Shown here in pieces: positions 1-12,087 of a DNA stretch of 64,000 bases. A program made the translations under genes and the position numbers. Each line of letters opens with the position of its first letter. The first letter of the stretch is position 1. The notes under the pieces were generated by a model. The model did not search any database and was not told where the DNA came from. It saw nothing but the letters and a program-made list of their open reading frames with translations. Source of the DNA: Zychaea mexicana (Eukaryota; Mucoromycota; Mucoromycetes; Mucorales; Lichtheimiaceae); the NCBI RefSeq assembly GCF_025766255.1, contig NW_026516712.1:1-64000 (forward strand), given 5' to 3'.

Positions 1-2470
1 TTGGACCTTGAGACGAAGTGTACCCTCTAAATCTAGTTCAATGAATACTAGATCATGGATTTGTGGTTGATTGATCTATGGTCTTTGATGTACGAGTTCT
101 AGACACTTAGAGGGGAGGCATTCGGAGGTTCTGTAGCTGCCTAAGCGCAGCGAAACTAAGACATCGATAAAATGTATCAAATAAATATTTGTTTCCTCTT
201 TGCGTTAAGCTTGTTTGTGCGTGTTTTATATTGTTGAAAGACTTCTTCATATGCGAGCGAGACTTGTCTATCTTGTTCCTTATTGCACGTTGCACTGAGA
301 TCGTCGGCAAATTGATTTTGATTTTGTCATGAACAGCGCTGAGATCCGGGATCAATGGAGTCGATTCAGAATGAAGCAGCCAACAACACTAGCCCAGGTT
401 TGTGTGTAGAAGCGCCGTAAACCATCCCCCTTCTACCGTTACCGAGCTTCACCAGTCTGTCCTTGGCATACACTTTACTTTGGATCACGTGTACAGCACA
501 GTCATCAACTTCTGCGCCCTTACTTCTAGTGAATATGGCTTCTTCTTATGTGAGCTTCTTGTTGCAATACCAGTCATTTTTGGCACCTGCATTCCTTTCC
601 TCTGTGATCGTGCTGCTGAAACCCTATAAACCTTCTGTGCGCCTTATGGCCTGTTTAAAAACAAGCGGCGACACTGTCGGGGACATGCCCTGCATGAACC
701 CGGTGAAACATATTAGGCAGGGCGAGCAATGCACGCAGATCTCACGCGCCTTCAATTCTCTACTGATGGTATTCATTTGATAATACATATTTTATATGTG
801 CAACAAAGATAAAATAATATACACTTTCGCTGACACCGCGACTCGATCAGCTGGAAAGATTGTTGTACACAATGCGCGAATTGCGTACTGCCACCCGCTT
901 TATACAAAACCACAGGCGATCAAATTATACTGTTATGCTGCAAAATCTTTCATGCCGCAAAATGTAATCGCACTGAAATCGCCGGCTGGTTTCAAACATA
1001 AAAAAAGTGTGAGAAAAGAAAAAGCTTTTGATAAACTATAGCAGAGAACCGGTTGTTTGTCACACAGCACATGAGAATAAAATAACGCTTTCCAGATACT
1101 CTTTCATCCATGGCTAAGGCTTTTGGCTAATCGAATGTGTTGGTTTTCTTATACGCGCACCGCTTGTTGCCCCTTGAACGCGTGATACCGGTCTTCCTGG
1201 GGATAAGCTTTTTCTTTTTACACTTCTTATTGGAACGCGTTCCTAACACTATCCGCTTTTACCCGCCATTGCCTCCTTTCCACCTGCCACTTCCAGATTT
1301 GTTTTTTGTTTTTGTTTTTGTTGACAATACAATTTGTTACAAGGTAGCGGTGTTGATACCTTTAACAGCCGCCTTTTTCTTTGTAAATAATGGTAGCTTA
1401 TAAGAATTATAATCGCCGTCGCCGGCTACAAGTTTCTTTAAGTGATAGGAGTTACGTAAACCTATACCTGAATGTCGTCGGCGCATATCGGATTATGGCC
1501 GTTCATTGTACAAGTGTCTCTTGTCCAGTTTACCAATTATAAATTGCGCACATTCTTTCACATTAATGGTTTACTGATAGTACTACGGTGTATTTATTAT
1601 CAGAGGGCTTCGGTGGACTTACTATCAACATGTCTGATAATTATTTAAACCCATATGAAGCCATTCCGCATTTGGCACACGACCTAGGTCCCGTGAACTT
1701 CATCCGAGCTTTGACAAACAACCGCTTCTTTCACCAGCTGTTTATCAACCGATGAAACAAGGTGAGCCATGAATCTATCCGTGTTGCTTTTGTTTACATT
1801 TGAATAGAAGTTCTTTGTTTACTATGTTGAAACGTTGATGGTTGAGGTGTTTTACTTTTGTTTGTTTTTTTAGAGGCTTGTTTCGAAGAGCAGTGGCAAC
1901 TCCGCGGTTGACCACGGTTTGTTTATGGTCAATTCTGAACTGGCTATGTCTCGATTTCCCCCACTGCTAGATAGACGGAGACCTTAACTAAATATACTGT
2001 CTTTCTCTTTACTTTCAGAAAATGACTTTTCGAATAGCAGTCGCACTATGATCACGCACTGTTTCAGTCTGTTTATGCAAGACTGGACGACAGGTTTTTG
2101 ACTGGTGGCACAGTACAAACTATCTTTTTTGTGGCGTTTGAAGGGGCCGATGTTTGTTTATCAAATGCACGTACAGTAAATACTTGGCATCGACTGTTGT
2201 CACGCGTCATAATTAATATAGTACACCCCCGTTCACTATGGATGCTCAAAAAGGCAAAGATGGCACTGCACCACCCAGAAAATGCGCTGTGATTGGCTAA
2301 AATCTCCATGTTGCACGAAAAATAAAGTTATAGCCTAAAAACTTACCTACAGCTGTCTCATGCATCTGCCTTTTGGCTGGATGGGGGGCCTTTTTCAGGG
2401 GGGTCTGGCTCATGTGACATGGAAAAGTGATTGATTTTTGCTAAGTCATTTCTGCATGAAAAAAGGATGT
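1..2470. other. Intergenic stretch, no supported gene
   Basis: Open frames here are short and lack recognisable domains, splice-consistent continuation or clear coding bias. A 41-codon ATG frame at 1630-1755 could be a first exon because a donor-like GGTGAG follows closely, but I found no matching downstream exon. I see no RNA gene or element ends. Confidence 0.5.
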
Positions 2471-2587
2471 TCGTTCAATGATGTTGGCAGCATATATTAG
2501 GAGTTAAGCATACAGTAAGAGAGAGATAAATTGATAATGAATGAGACATAGGAAATAAGGTGGACTTACATAAAAAAACAGCAGGAA

Positions 2588-2868
2588 ATAGAAAGAGCAT
2601 AAAGATAATGGGAAGAGCATAACGATAATGGGAAGAGCATAAAGACAATAAGAAGAGCATAAAGACAATGGGAAGAGCATAAAGACAATGGGAAGAGCAT
2701 AAAGATAATAGAAAGAGTATAAAGATCATGGGAAGAGCATAAAGATAATAGAAAGAGCTTAAAGATAATAGAAAGAGCATAAAGATCATGGGAAGAGCAT
2801 AAAGATAATAGAAAGAGCATAATGACAATGAGAAGAACATAAAGGATAATGGGAAGAACATAAAGAAT
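2588..2868. repeat. 20-bp minisatellite, about 14 copies
   Basis: Tandem units of about 20 bp with consensus RGAAGAGCATAAAGATAATG, varying at a few positions (data/acaat, aagaac versus aagagc). One unit near 2845 carries a 1-bp insertion. The array ends about 60 bp beyond the stop codon of the minus-strand transposase at 2932-6069, so it may be a subterminal array of that transposon or an independent satellite. The repetitive Leu/Ser/Cys frames on the minus strand are a by-product of the period and are not a gene. Confidence 0.93.
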
Positions 2869-2931
2869 CACAAGCAGAAAAGTAGAAAAAGAGAGCATAG
2901 TGGAATTTAGTCATAAGAGAGGTACAAGTCT

Positions 2932-5804
2932 TCACAACGACGAGACTTCTTCCGGAGCCAACATCAAAAGCCTCCACAGCGAACCGAACTTGCCAATGTT
3001 GATGATGCGCTCTTGTTGACCAGTAGCTTGAACTTGGATGTCCAATGCTTCCAAGAGACTTAACTCTGGAAGATGTACCTCCAACGTACCGGTCCCTGAG
3101 CGGCTTAATCTGACATTGGCAGCATCGTCCTTACTGGTGTTCGTATAAATGGACGTGGAAAAGTACGTTGTATATGCAGAGGATAAACGAGGGAAGTCAA
3201 CGGTGGGGTACGGTGTGATTACGGGCTTGAACAATTTTAAGTACACTGCTCCTGTACGCTTGTTCAAACTTGTAATTTCAGCCAAGACATCTTGACACCC
3301 ACTGCTCTTTCTGATCCTAAAGAGACCGCTGACGCCTCGCTTAAGAGTCACCATGTGCTCATTATTGTCGACGTTTTCACGGTCAGCTCCGAAGTACAAC
3401 TTGCGGAAACTGTCGTTTGCTCGTACAAAATCAATGATCTTGTTGCTTGCATGAACGAGTCGACCGGACGCGACATGGCGAAAATAGCCGCCATTGACAA
3501 TACAACGAAACATTGTATACCGTCCAAAGGAAACAAGCAGGTCTCGCGAAGGGTTGTGGCGGTTGGTGTGGAAGATGTGTTCTCGGAGGAATTTGTTGAA
3601 CTGTTCGCCTTTTTCTGATTCAAAATGAATAGCAGTGGCGAAACGCTCGATATCCTCCACGATGTGATGCAAGATGTGCAGCTTGGGCTTGCTACCCATC
3701 TTACTGTTGGCGGTCATATTTCCTTGCGCAACAAGGAAATTGTCGACAACACCAATCATAGCCGTCAATTCCTCCGTCTTCTTGTTCAGCAGCAGCTTGT
3801 ACAAAGAGAACTTTGTTTCTATTTTGGACATGAATAATAGCGACATGACCTCTCCGTGTACACGGAAGCAGTCAAAGAACGCCCGGAGACCCTCCATTTT
3901 CTCCTCGCTTTTTGCTGACCAGCCATGATGGAGGAGATCGTTGAGGATGATGGCTGCTTGCTGGCTAATGACCTTGTAATCGCGACCGACAAAGGAACGG
4001 CGAAGACGCAGACTACTGCTGAGCATGCGACGGAAGGCTTTCGAGTCGTAGCTACGGCACTTGAGCTCGAGGTCTTTGAGCTCGTCGCTGTCAAGATAAT
4101 TACAAAATTCAAGCAGGAGGTATTTCGTGATTCCCAGCATCGTGGTGTGCAGTATCTCTACTGGGCAGTCTTTCGTAATGTCAAACGCCTCGAGCTTGCC
4201 CAACGCCTCCCCACCAGTCAGTTTATATCCTACAGCAGTAGGATTCGTTGTCATAGTGTCATTTGGCAGTCGCACCGGATCCTCCAGATCAAGACCCATT
4301 GACAGCATTGCAACGTCAGTAATATTGCGAGGTGGAGCTGCCCAGTGCTCATCACATCCTTTGTAGTAGTAGCACTTGCGACAAGGAAAAGTTGAAGCAA
4401 GGCCTTTGCTACACACGAGTTCGGCGTGCCGTGGATTGTCGGCCGAAATAAAGCACAGCGGCGCCACCACCAACACGTCCTGATTGCTAGCAGCATCGAA
4501 CATCACCACACCCTTTTCAAGCTCGCACAAGTCCTCGACAATAAAGGGAAGCATCTCCAAAGCAGTCAATTTGTTGTGGACAGCGATCAAGTGCGTGTTC
4601 TCCCGTTTGTTGCGTTCAGCGAGTGGAAGCGCAGCGGGCGTTAGAGACCAGCTATCGAACTTGTTCCATTTTTTTGATCTGTTGCCGCTGGTGTCATCAG
4701 TGAACAAGTTCACTGGTACGATCTTGACAGGCAGCCGACGATCGTAACGCAGACCGATTCTGAAATCACTGTGCTTCGTAAAGTCAATAGGAATGAACTC
4801 GCCGCTGCCGAAATCGCAGAAATCTCCAGCAGCACCGGAACTGGTGACCTTTGCAGCAACGTGCTCGAGATAATGCCATTTGCAATTGGCATCATAATCA
4901 AGGGCGAGTCTATCGATTGGCACTGTTACGTAGTATAGATGTTCAGGATCGCTCTCGTAGGAAAGTACGACTACTTCCGTGTTACCCTGCTTTTTGGCCA
5001 GTTTGACAGGACAGATGTCGGCAAATGTAACACCATGTCTAGTGTAGAACTTTGCAATTTTGCACGTTTGCTGCCCGATACCAATTATTTTGGCATAATC
5101 ACCAACCCAAAGCATTGCTCCTACAGAATTGGTGACGCACGGATGCTGGAATAGATTGCAGGTGTTCCATTTACTGCCTTGCGTCATTTCGATTCGCTGG
5201 TCAGGCGTTTTGTCGGGTAGAGCACTCAAACTCGAAGAGACAGTTGGATCAGCGTTGAGGAGCTTCAAGCAATCTGAAGGCTTATGCATATGTGCCGCAA
5301 TTTCGACGGTTTCGTCTGTATTGGGCTTACTGATCTCTGCTTTGACTGTTGTTACTTTTACTTTCGGTACTTTGCTTCGCTTAGCATACGATGGATCCAT
5401 CATCCAACGAACAGACGGCACCTTCAAGTCCTTATCCTCACGAAACATTACGGCTACATCTTCAAGAAGGCTTTTCAGCTGCTTTTTCATCATCCTGTCT
5501 TTCAGACGATCGTCTGCGTGGAAGAAGGCAGCAAGACGAAATTGCAACTGGTTTTCGAAAGGGTACCAGTCTTCGTTGGTCTCGTAGTCGACGCTAAAAT
5601 CGAGCGGATTATCACCATCATCATCACCTTCGTCGATTTCATCGTCGCTGCCACCATCACTCTCCACATCAGCAGCCAATTCGGCATTAGCATTGGATTC
5701 CTGCCGCCGAGAGAGGAAAACACCGTACGACTGACGCAAAGCAGCAATGTCGACAGACTCGTTGTCACTGTCAGCGTCGTCTTCGACGTCGTCGTCGCTA
5801 GCGC

Positions 5805-5839
<35 letters not shown>

Positions 5840-6069
5840 TCTCCCGAATTTGTGCTGTCAATGTCCATATCCTCAGCGTAAGAAGCCGAAGCACGGACAA
5901 TGCGGGCATCATATTCAGCAACATTCGCCTGATGGCTCGATGAGCTAACATGAGTTCTCCAGTTTCCTAAGCCATCTCCAAGCTTAACGACAGTGTTACA
6001 AGGAACACATGTTTTGGTTTTACGCTGCTTCTGAGTTTGTGCATTAATGGAGAAGACGTTGAAGGGCAT
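2932..6069 (-). CDS. Plavaka-type DDE transposase
   Basis: One uninterrupted 1045-codon frame without introns. Near the N-terminus there is a C2H2-like finger (C21, C24, H40, H46), then a very acidic linker with a run of about ten Gln encoded by CAG repeats (residues 79-88). The core has the signature DDTSGNxSKKWNK at about 458-470, a second block ADNPRHAE at 543-550 followed by a CRKC pair, and a later block with a Glu in FESEKGEQFNKFLR plus NPSRD. These blocks are what I know from Plavaka transposases, a lineage of CACTA-like (EnSpm) elements abundant in fungi; the assignment rests on those motifs and on the length. Expected role: nuclear cut-and-paste transposition. No terminal inverted repeats or target duplication could be paired by eye, so element ends are unplaced. 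The intact frame suggests recent activity. A domesticated copy is the main alternative. Confidence 0.85.
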
Positions 6070-9000
6070 AGTCGGATGGAGATGGTTGTAATTGAGAATA
6101 AAGATAAGTGCAAAAGAGAAAAAAAAGGTAAGTGCTGAGTTAAATTTAAAATGCCTCAGCTCAAATTCTGCCTCCCTTTTTCTCCACCTTCTTCTTGCCC
6201 ATCATCTTTTGCAATTCAGGTAACAATGTTTTACTGATTTTCTTCGTTTAAGACCATTAAAATCTAAATTATTAAAGCATCTTCTTAGATGTTCTCAAAC
6301 TAATCTGTAGGCTATTATAAAACAAGGTAAGAATGCTTAGTTGCTTGTTTGAAATTAGAAAAAAGCTCTCTTTAGTGACTAATCTCTTTTTGAATTATTA
6401 GTCATGATGGTGCTATAAGTGCTTTTATTGCACACTGTCTGTAAGTATACGTTTATTCCTCTAGGTCATGGGCTGTTAAACGACATGGAAATCGCTGATA
6501 TATGTTTCTGTTAAACCATAGGCTAACCATAGGCTATATGAAGTACGCGCCGATTTATACTGCTCATATCTTTGGTAAGTTGAAAATGATGACGCGTTGA
6601 CAAAACCTATATAAGCTATTAAGGCTAATCATTATCTCTTTAAAAGCAATACTAGAATGGCATATTCTCAAGTATCAGATTCACTACTGTTTTTTTAAAT
6701 CCTTTTTGCAAGCTTGAAAGCGTCATCGATTATCTTATTAGCGTGTTTAGTTACGCAGCATCCATAAAATTTAGCCCATAATTATTTTCAATAAACGTTT
6801 TTTTTACGCCAATCCTATCCAAAATGCAAAGCCTCATCATCTGCATCTCATCGTAAATGAATTGGGGGGTGGGGGGGCCTGGTTCTTTTTCTGCTGTCCC
6901 AATATGGTAGCTGCATGCGATAACTCAAAAAGGCAACTGGTTTCCTCTTTTTTTTTTGCACGGGTGTGTAGCTCACACATCGAGTGTCATAGATAACCGA
7001 TGATATGTTACTGTTCTTGTTACGAAAGATGGGCACTAGGCTTCGATGAAAATGCCGCAATCTATCAGAGACAATGACTCAGCGTTCACATCCTAAATTA
7101 CCATGTCTTCTCTGTTCTCCGTTTATCTTTCTTTTTACATTCGTCACCATTCTTTCGTACTGTTTTCTTTTCTTCCTTCACAATCATCGTAGGGTCAGAT
7201 CTTTTTGACACTCGATTAGTGGAACACCCACTCTATACGACACTAAGTTGTCACCCACTCTATACGACACGCAGTTGTCATCACGTCAAACGACTGTCCG
7301 TACACACCCTAAGCCGACCGGCGTCGTCAACCATGTACTGTGGTAGTCAACCAATTTAAGGTGTGTTCAAGCTTTTTTGGGCCCCTTATTGTGGATGTGC
7401 GCACTGAGACGTTGATAGCACAATGACGAAGAGTCGGCCACTCACTGTTGTTGATAGATTCACGGTCCTTCATATTACATGCCAACAGCGTTTTTCAGAT
7501 CTTCCAGCTGACATATCTATCTAATTACAGTCATGCAGTAGGGTCGTCGGTATGGCGCAGGTAAACAGATTACGTTGCTGCTTGGGTTCGATGTTCTGTT
7601 CAGCCGCAATGACATTTAACGCGTCACCATTCAAGTATGACTTGTATTGATATGCATCATTAGTTGAGTTGGTTTAAAAATGAATTTGAGCGCTACATAA
7701 TTGGTGGTTTGGTTTACTCACAAGTTTGTGTACATCAAGGACCAACTCTGTACCAAGTTCTCTATACCCTTTGTGAATTCAAAGTAGATGTCGTTCTGCA
7801 CTTGCACCCAGTACCTTCGACTAGGGTGCGCTGACCTTGATCGGATAACTTAATTACTGTTGCTATGTTATAAGTGCTCATGCTTATCGGGTTGTCACGG
7901 TGCCTATGCTGTCATGGACACACAGCTGTTGCTGGCCAGTTCCCTGTCGCTCGCCTTTACGATGGTCAATGTAAGCTCGTTGCTGGGCTTCTGTTTTTTA
8001 TGTCTCGTGACGACATCACGGAAGCGCCATTGGTACCTCTGCTTTAGCTAGCTTCTGTCTGTTCATGTCGCTTGCTGGCCTTATTTGCTTGTAGTTGTTG
8101 TTTTGTCCATAGCTGTCTTGTTTCCATGAATAAAAATGCGATTTCACTCTTCGTACAATAATAATTCTTTGTGTCTGTCCAATAATCTTGTACACGTTGT
8201 TGACCTCTAGACATTAATGCCATTTCTCAATCATTGTGCCTTTGCTCTCTTCTTCCACCCAACATGTTTATAATCACAAAACAGTATACCCCCTTTCATT
8301 GCACATCCGTTAACAAAATTTTTGGGAATGGAAAAAATAACATGGTAAATTTCAAACCCCCGTTTATCTCACTTTCAATGTATCATCCAGGGTTAATCGC
8401 GTTTTAATACAAAGTGTTCTTTCATATATGCTTTGAAGAAATTAGGCACTGCACATTATTAGTTTCGGTTGAGTCAGCGAATATTTTAAAAGACAAAAAA
8501 GAAAGCTATCTAAAGAGCTTTGTCTAGCAAACAGTTTTTCTTATAGCTTGCCGCGTAATTGCCGTAGTTCAGAAGGGAGACTAGGTATAATATCTTCATC
8601 TCCAAAAAGTTACTTTGATATTCATGAACAAGTTATCGTCGATCTTATATTTATAAAATATTTTAATAGAAAACAAACATCCACCCTTCTCCTTATGACT
8701 TCAAGTTCTTTATAGAATAAATCTTTTAAAAGCATAGGCATAACATATAAGTAACAGAGATATGCCTATCCTTGTATATAACGTTTTTTCTGATTTTCAG
8801 TGATACTACTGGGTGGCAAGCAGTCGCTGTTTTACCAAATGCTTCTTGGTCTCCCATTGTCTCTTCTTTTGGTGCATATTTTATTATTATGTATGTGGGA
8901 AAAAGTCAATACAGCCAGAAAATGTATTGGATAATGGGCTATGCGAATTACGATTCCTATATTGTGACAACTTCATGAGCGTTGGTAGTCTATGTAGCAT

Positions 9001-10269
9001 TAAGATGCGTCTTGATAACGAATATCCGTACACAGCTATTGTGTCCTAGCATCCGTTGACTTTCACTATTATCATTTGGGAATTTCAAGTTGGAAATTAA
9101 CGGGTGTCCTGATCTCGTTCCTGTATTATTTCCGCTACATGCTACATATCCTCTTATCGCCCTGTCAGCTCCTCATCATACACATTCACGCTCTCGAAAT
9201 AAAAGCTCCCGTTGCCTTTCTTCATAGCCCTCGCTATAAACACTATCTCTTTTGTTTGCCATACACGCTTTGCCCTGATCACCGCCTATAACGCCATCCC
9301 CCCCCCCAATACTTTTCACTTAGTGCCCAATCTCAACTTTCCAAACTTCCTAAGTCAACTTTGCTCTGCTCTTCTTGTACTTCATTTTCATCTTAGTAAC
9401 TTATCCAACCTCATTTTTTTCTAAAACCACAAGAAAATCCGCAAAGATATTGAACATTTTCCTTTTCCGGTGCTTTTCTGGAAAATTCTCTTGTTTGTGT
9501 TTATACATCCTTCCAAAACAATTTCGCTTCTACTGTTTTTCCACTGCTTCAACACTTTTGCCGATTTGCTATGTTGGGGGACCACTGTATACTTTTGCTT
9601 CAGGAAAAAACGTGCTAGTACACAAGTCGCTTTGTTATGTACGTCGGTTTATGTGACTCACAGACAGGTTCCATGTATCAGCAGCACGACATGCTTACTT
9701 TTTTCTCCTGTCCTACTTTTTTTATCCCTCCTTCCGCCTTCACACAAACGAAAAGACCTATATCTTCTCATTATACTGGCGTTAAGAAAAAGGTTATTCT
9801 AAACTAGCGTGGCAGTCTACTTGTTGTATCCAACAAGGCTGATAACACTCATTCTTTGTTCCGGCTTTAATGACTGCTGTTATTTCCCTCAAGATTTCAC
9901 TAGCGTTCTATATGTATCGCATCAGATCGGATATTAGGGCCATGCGCACCCGATCCGGATATGCGGATGCACTGATGAAATTCGAATCCGCCGTATATTC
10001 CAAGATTGCGCAGGGATGAATGACAGCCTTCCGCTGTTTGCTCTCAGTCAACTAGATCACAACAATTGTTCGATAATGTGCTCCGATTGCTATCCCTATT
10101 CCGCTTCAAATGGTATTAACGTTCGCATTATCTATAATAAGAATGACCCCAGCAGAAACAAACAAGTTCGATGAATCAAACAAAGACAGTAACGTCGCCA
10201 ATTTTAAAAAACAGTATCGGTAAGTTCAGAAACAATAAAACTGAACCCAACAACAAACGTTAATATTCT
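6070..10269. other. 4.2-kb stretch without a supported gene
   Basis: Only short, compositionally ordinary frames are present. Two imperfect copies of a roughly 25-bp unit containing CACCCACTCTATACGACAC occur at 7225-7280. A tRNA-like pair of boxes near 7550-7595 does not fold into a cloverleaf (see rejected items). Otherwise nothing is recognised. Confidence 0.5.
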
Positions 10270-10640
10270 GGCCTTATTGATGGACGGAGCCACTGCAGCA
10301 AAGATACTGCAGGGCCATGCAACACCCTGAAGCGAATTAAAATATCGGAAGTTCTAGCTCGGCAAACTCTATGATGTAGAGCAGCTTACTGCCATGCAAT
10401 GGGCCAGAGATGCTTGGGAGTTAGTCTCACAAGGAAAAATCAAAAATTGATGGGGTCACAAAGGATTGCTCGATGTAGAGACAGAAGAGGAAAAGAAGAA
10501 TAGAGAGACTGCAGAAGAAGCTGAAAGGCTACTATCTGATGAGCTTGATGCCGCGAATTTGAATACTCGCGAGGAGACATGTGGCGTTGATGGTTTTGAT
10601 GGTTTTGATTTGATACCACATGAAGAATCGGAGGGTATCC
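10270..10640 (+). pseudogene. pogo/Tigger-type transposase remnant (C-terminal part)
   Basis: Translation of this stretch gives a frame reading KLYDVEQLTAMQWARDAW, then ELVSQGKIKN, a stop, and WGHKGLLDVETEEE. This is the typical end of the DDE_1 domain of pogo-like transposases (usual pattern: tyr-x-val-x-gln-leu-thr-ala-met-x-trp, then a Cys/Trp-rich tail and an acidic region). At least three in-frame stops (TGA, TAG, TGA) interrupt it, and the N-terminal DNA-binding part and first two catalytic Asp residues are not seen. The following acidic frame to about 10,640 is the usual C-terminal tail. It overlaps no other gene and lies tail-to-tail with the broken gene on the opposite strand. The family call is from pattern recognition; the pseudogene status follows directly from the stops. 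Confidence 0.65.
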
Positions 10641-10769
10641 ATGCACCAAATTCTTTCGACGACCTCGTTAACGATCTCTCTCTTCCTCCAAACCGTCTCC
10701 GAGCTCTCCTTCCTGCACCACATTCTTCTCCATCTCTTCTTTTTTCATTCGATCAACGATCTCCTATTG

Positions 10770-11651
10770 CTACTTCTCGTAGTACCATCTTTGAGCAGGA
10801 CTAAGAGAGTCCAAATCCTTGCTCATGATGGCTTCTTCTCTTGCCAGTCGCGCCTCTTCATTCGCCTTTTGCGCCTCCTCCAGCATTTCTTCCAAAAGTC
10901 TCCTTCTCTTTTCTTCCTCGACGACCTCTAGACGGGCGAGCTTCAACTGTTCACCATCCAGGCTCTCGAGATCGTCATCTTCGGCGTGTCGTCTCTTCAA
11001 AGCCTTGGCTTTCTTGTTGCACATCCTTCTCGCCATCCACGGTGACCTCGTTGTCCTTGTCGCTGATGAACTTATATTTTTGCCCATCCTTCAGCAGAGA
11101 CCAGCAATGAGCCATCTTGAATGGCTTATACCGTGCTTCAGCTTTGCTGTTGTACCTTTCGATGATGCGCTGTTCCTATTATGTGGACTTTCAGAAAGAA
11201 AGGAACTTCTCGAATCTGTTATATGCATATTATTATGCAAAAGACTACCTTGTCATCATCGGCCTCGCTACTTTTTGATGGCCCTCTCGATAAAGGCCAC
11301 GGCCGCTGCATATCTCGCGATTTGCGCGCTGATGATTTCCCAACGACCTTCGGGGGTGCGGTTCTTGTCATTGCCGCCTTTTTAAACTCTTTAAGAACGC
11401 GTTGCCAAAACGGTTTGTAATCTTGGTTGATGCCAACTTTTTCATTCTTGTTGACGAGAAGATAGGCTTGGACCAAGAGCTGATCCTCGTCATTGCGCCA
11501 CCAAGCACCTTTCGTCATTTTTTTGGTCGGCAGTTGCGACAGGGGAGGCAGCAGTAGCGATTCGGCTTGAGGAGAGGGTGGTTTCGCGGGGAGAAGTGAA
11601 CGTAATCGTAGACATGGGATTGCTGTTGTCGTTGTTGGTGTTCATACTGTT
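10770..11651 (-). pseudogene. NAM-associated/Myb-like trihelix protein, frameshifted
   Basis: Read on the minus strand, 11518-11249 encodes MTKGAWWRNDEDQLLVQAY and a following SANT/trihelix-like stretch. A spliced exon from 11175 continues EQRIIERYNSKAEARYKPF and the hallmark AHCWSLLKDGQKYKF. The C-terminal part NKKAKALKRR, then a Leu/Glu/Arg coiled coil and SPAQRWYYEK, is in another frame, so one base has been gained or lost near 11,035-11,050. The natural N-terminal extension (ATG at 11651) is also out of frame across an A7 run near 11,519. This order (Myb-like domain, HCW-LLK, NKKAK, coiled coil) is that of the NAM-associated C-terminal family, which in plants and fungi often accompanies PIF/Harbinger transposases as the DNA-binding partner. 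No Harbinger nuclease is seen nearby. Sequencing error could explain one frameshift, less easily two. Confidence 0.65.
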
Positions 11652-12078
11652 TGGGAATTCTTTTTGAAAGAGAAGGGGGGTTTTACAGGAGCTTCAAAGA
11701 TGATAATTTTACAGGGACCGGTGCGAAGACAGAAATGTAAAAAGACCTGTAAATCGGGTTTACAGGAATTTTAACAGGGTCCGTTGCGAATGCTCTTAGC
11801 CCGCACTGCTCTTGTGTCTTTTCGGAGGACGTGCATGATCGATGCTTTTGAAAGACCTTTGTATAAACCCATGTCGGACACGATTAAGCAGGGAAAGCAA
11901 AATGACAATGACAAACCCGTTTTGGATGTGTGACGAAAAGGAAACCGCGGTGATGAAAAGGGAATGTGTAGGAAAGTGACAAGCAGTGAACACAAAGGGA
12001 GCAGTTTCGTTATTCATCAAGAAAAATTACGTCAGAGAGTTTTCAAGTACCGACAGCGACGCGTCGCAACTACTGTAC

Positions 12079-12087
12079 CTTTGTATT
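12079..12087. repeat. 9-bp target-site duplication, left copy of first element
   Basis: CTTTGTATT directly before the element start; the identical 9 bases follow its end at 13177-13185. A perfect 9-bp duplication fits Mutator-like transposition (8-11 bp). Confidence 0.9.

Noticed and set aside
402..1403. Frames of 75-105 aa at 402-780, 796-1041 and 1137-1403
   Set aside because: No domains, no splice continuity and no coding-like composition.
2475..2977. Leu/Ser/Cys-rich frames of 60-130 aa on the minus strand
   Set aside because: They are translations of the 20-bp minisatellite in several phases.
3292..5951. Several frames of 60-220 aa antisense to the Plavaka transposase
   Set aside because: Shadows of the 1045-codon gene; no independent features.
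7540..7610. tRNA- or SINE-like A box (TGGCGCAGGTAA) and B box (GGGTTCGATGTT)
   Set aside because: No acceptor or T stem can be formed and the B-box ending is wrong; likely chance.
11690..11795. Harbinger-like end (AGGGTCCGTTGCGAATGCTC with TTA)
   Set aside because: Only one end was found. Without a partner inverted repeat near the broken NAM-type gene I do not call an element.
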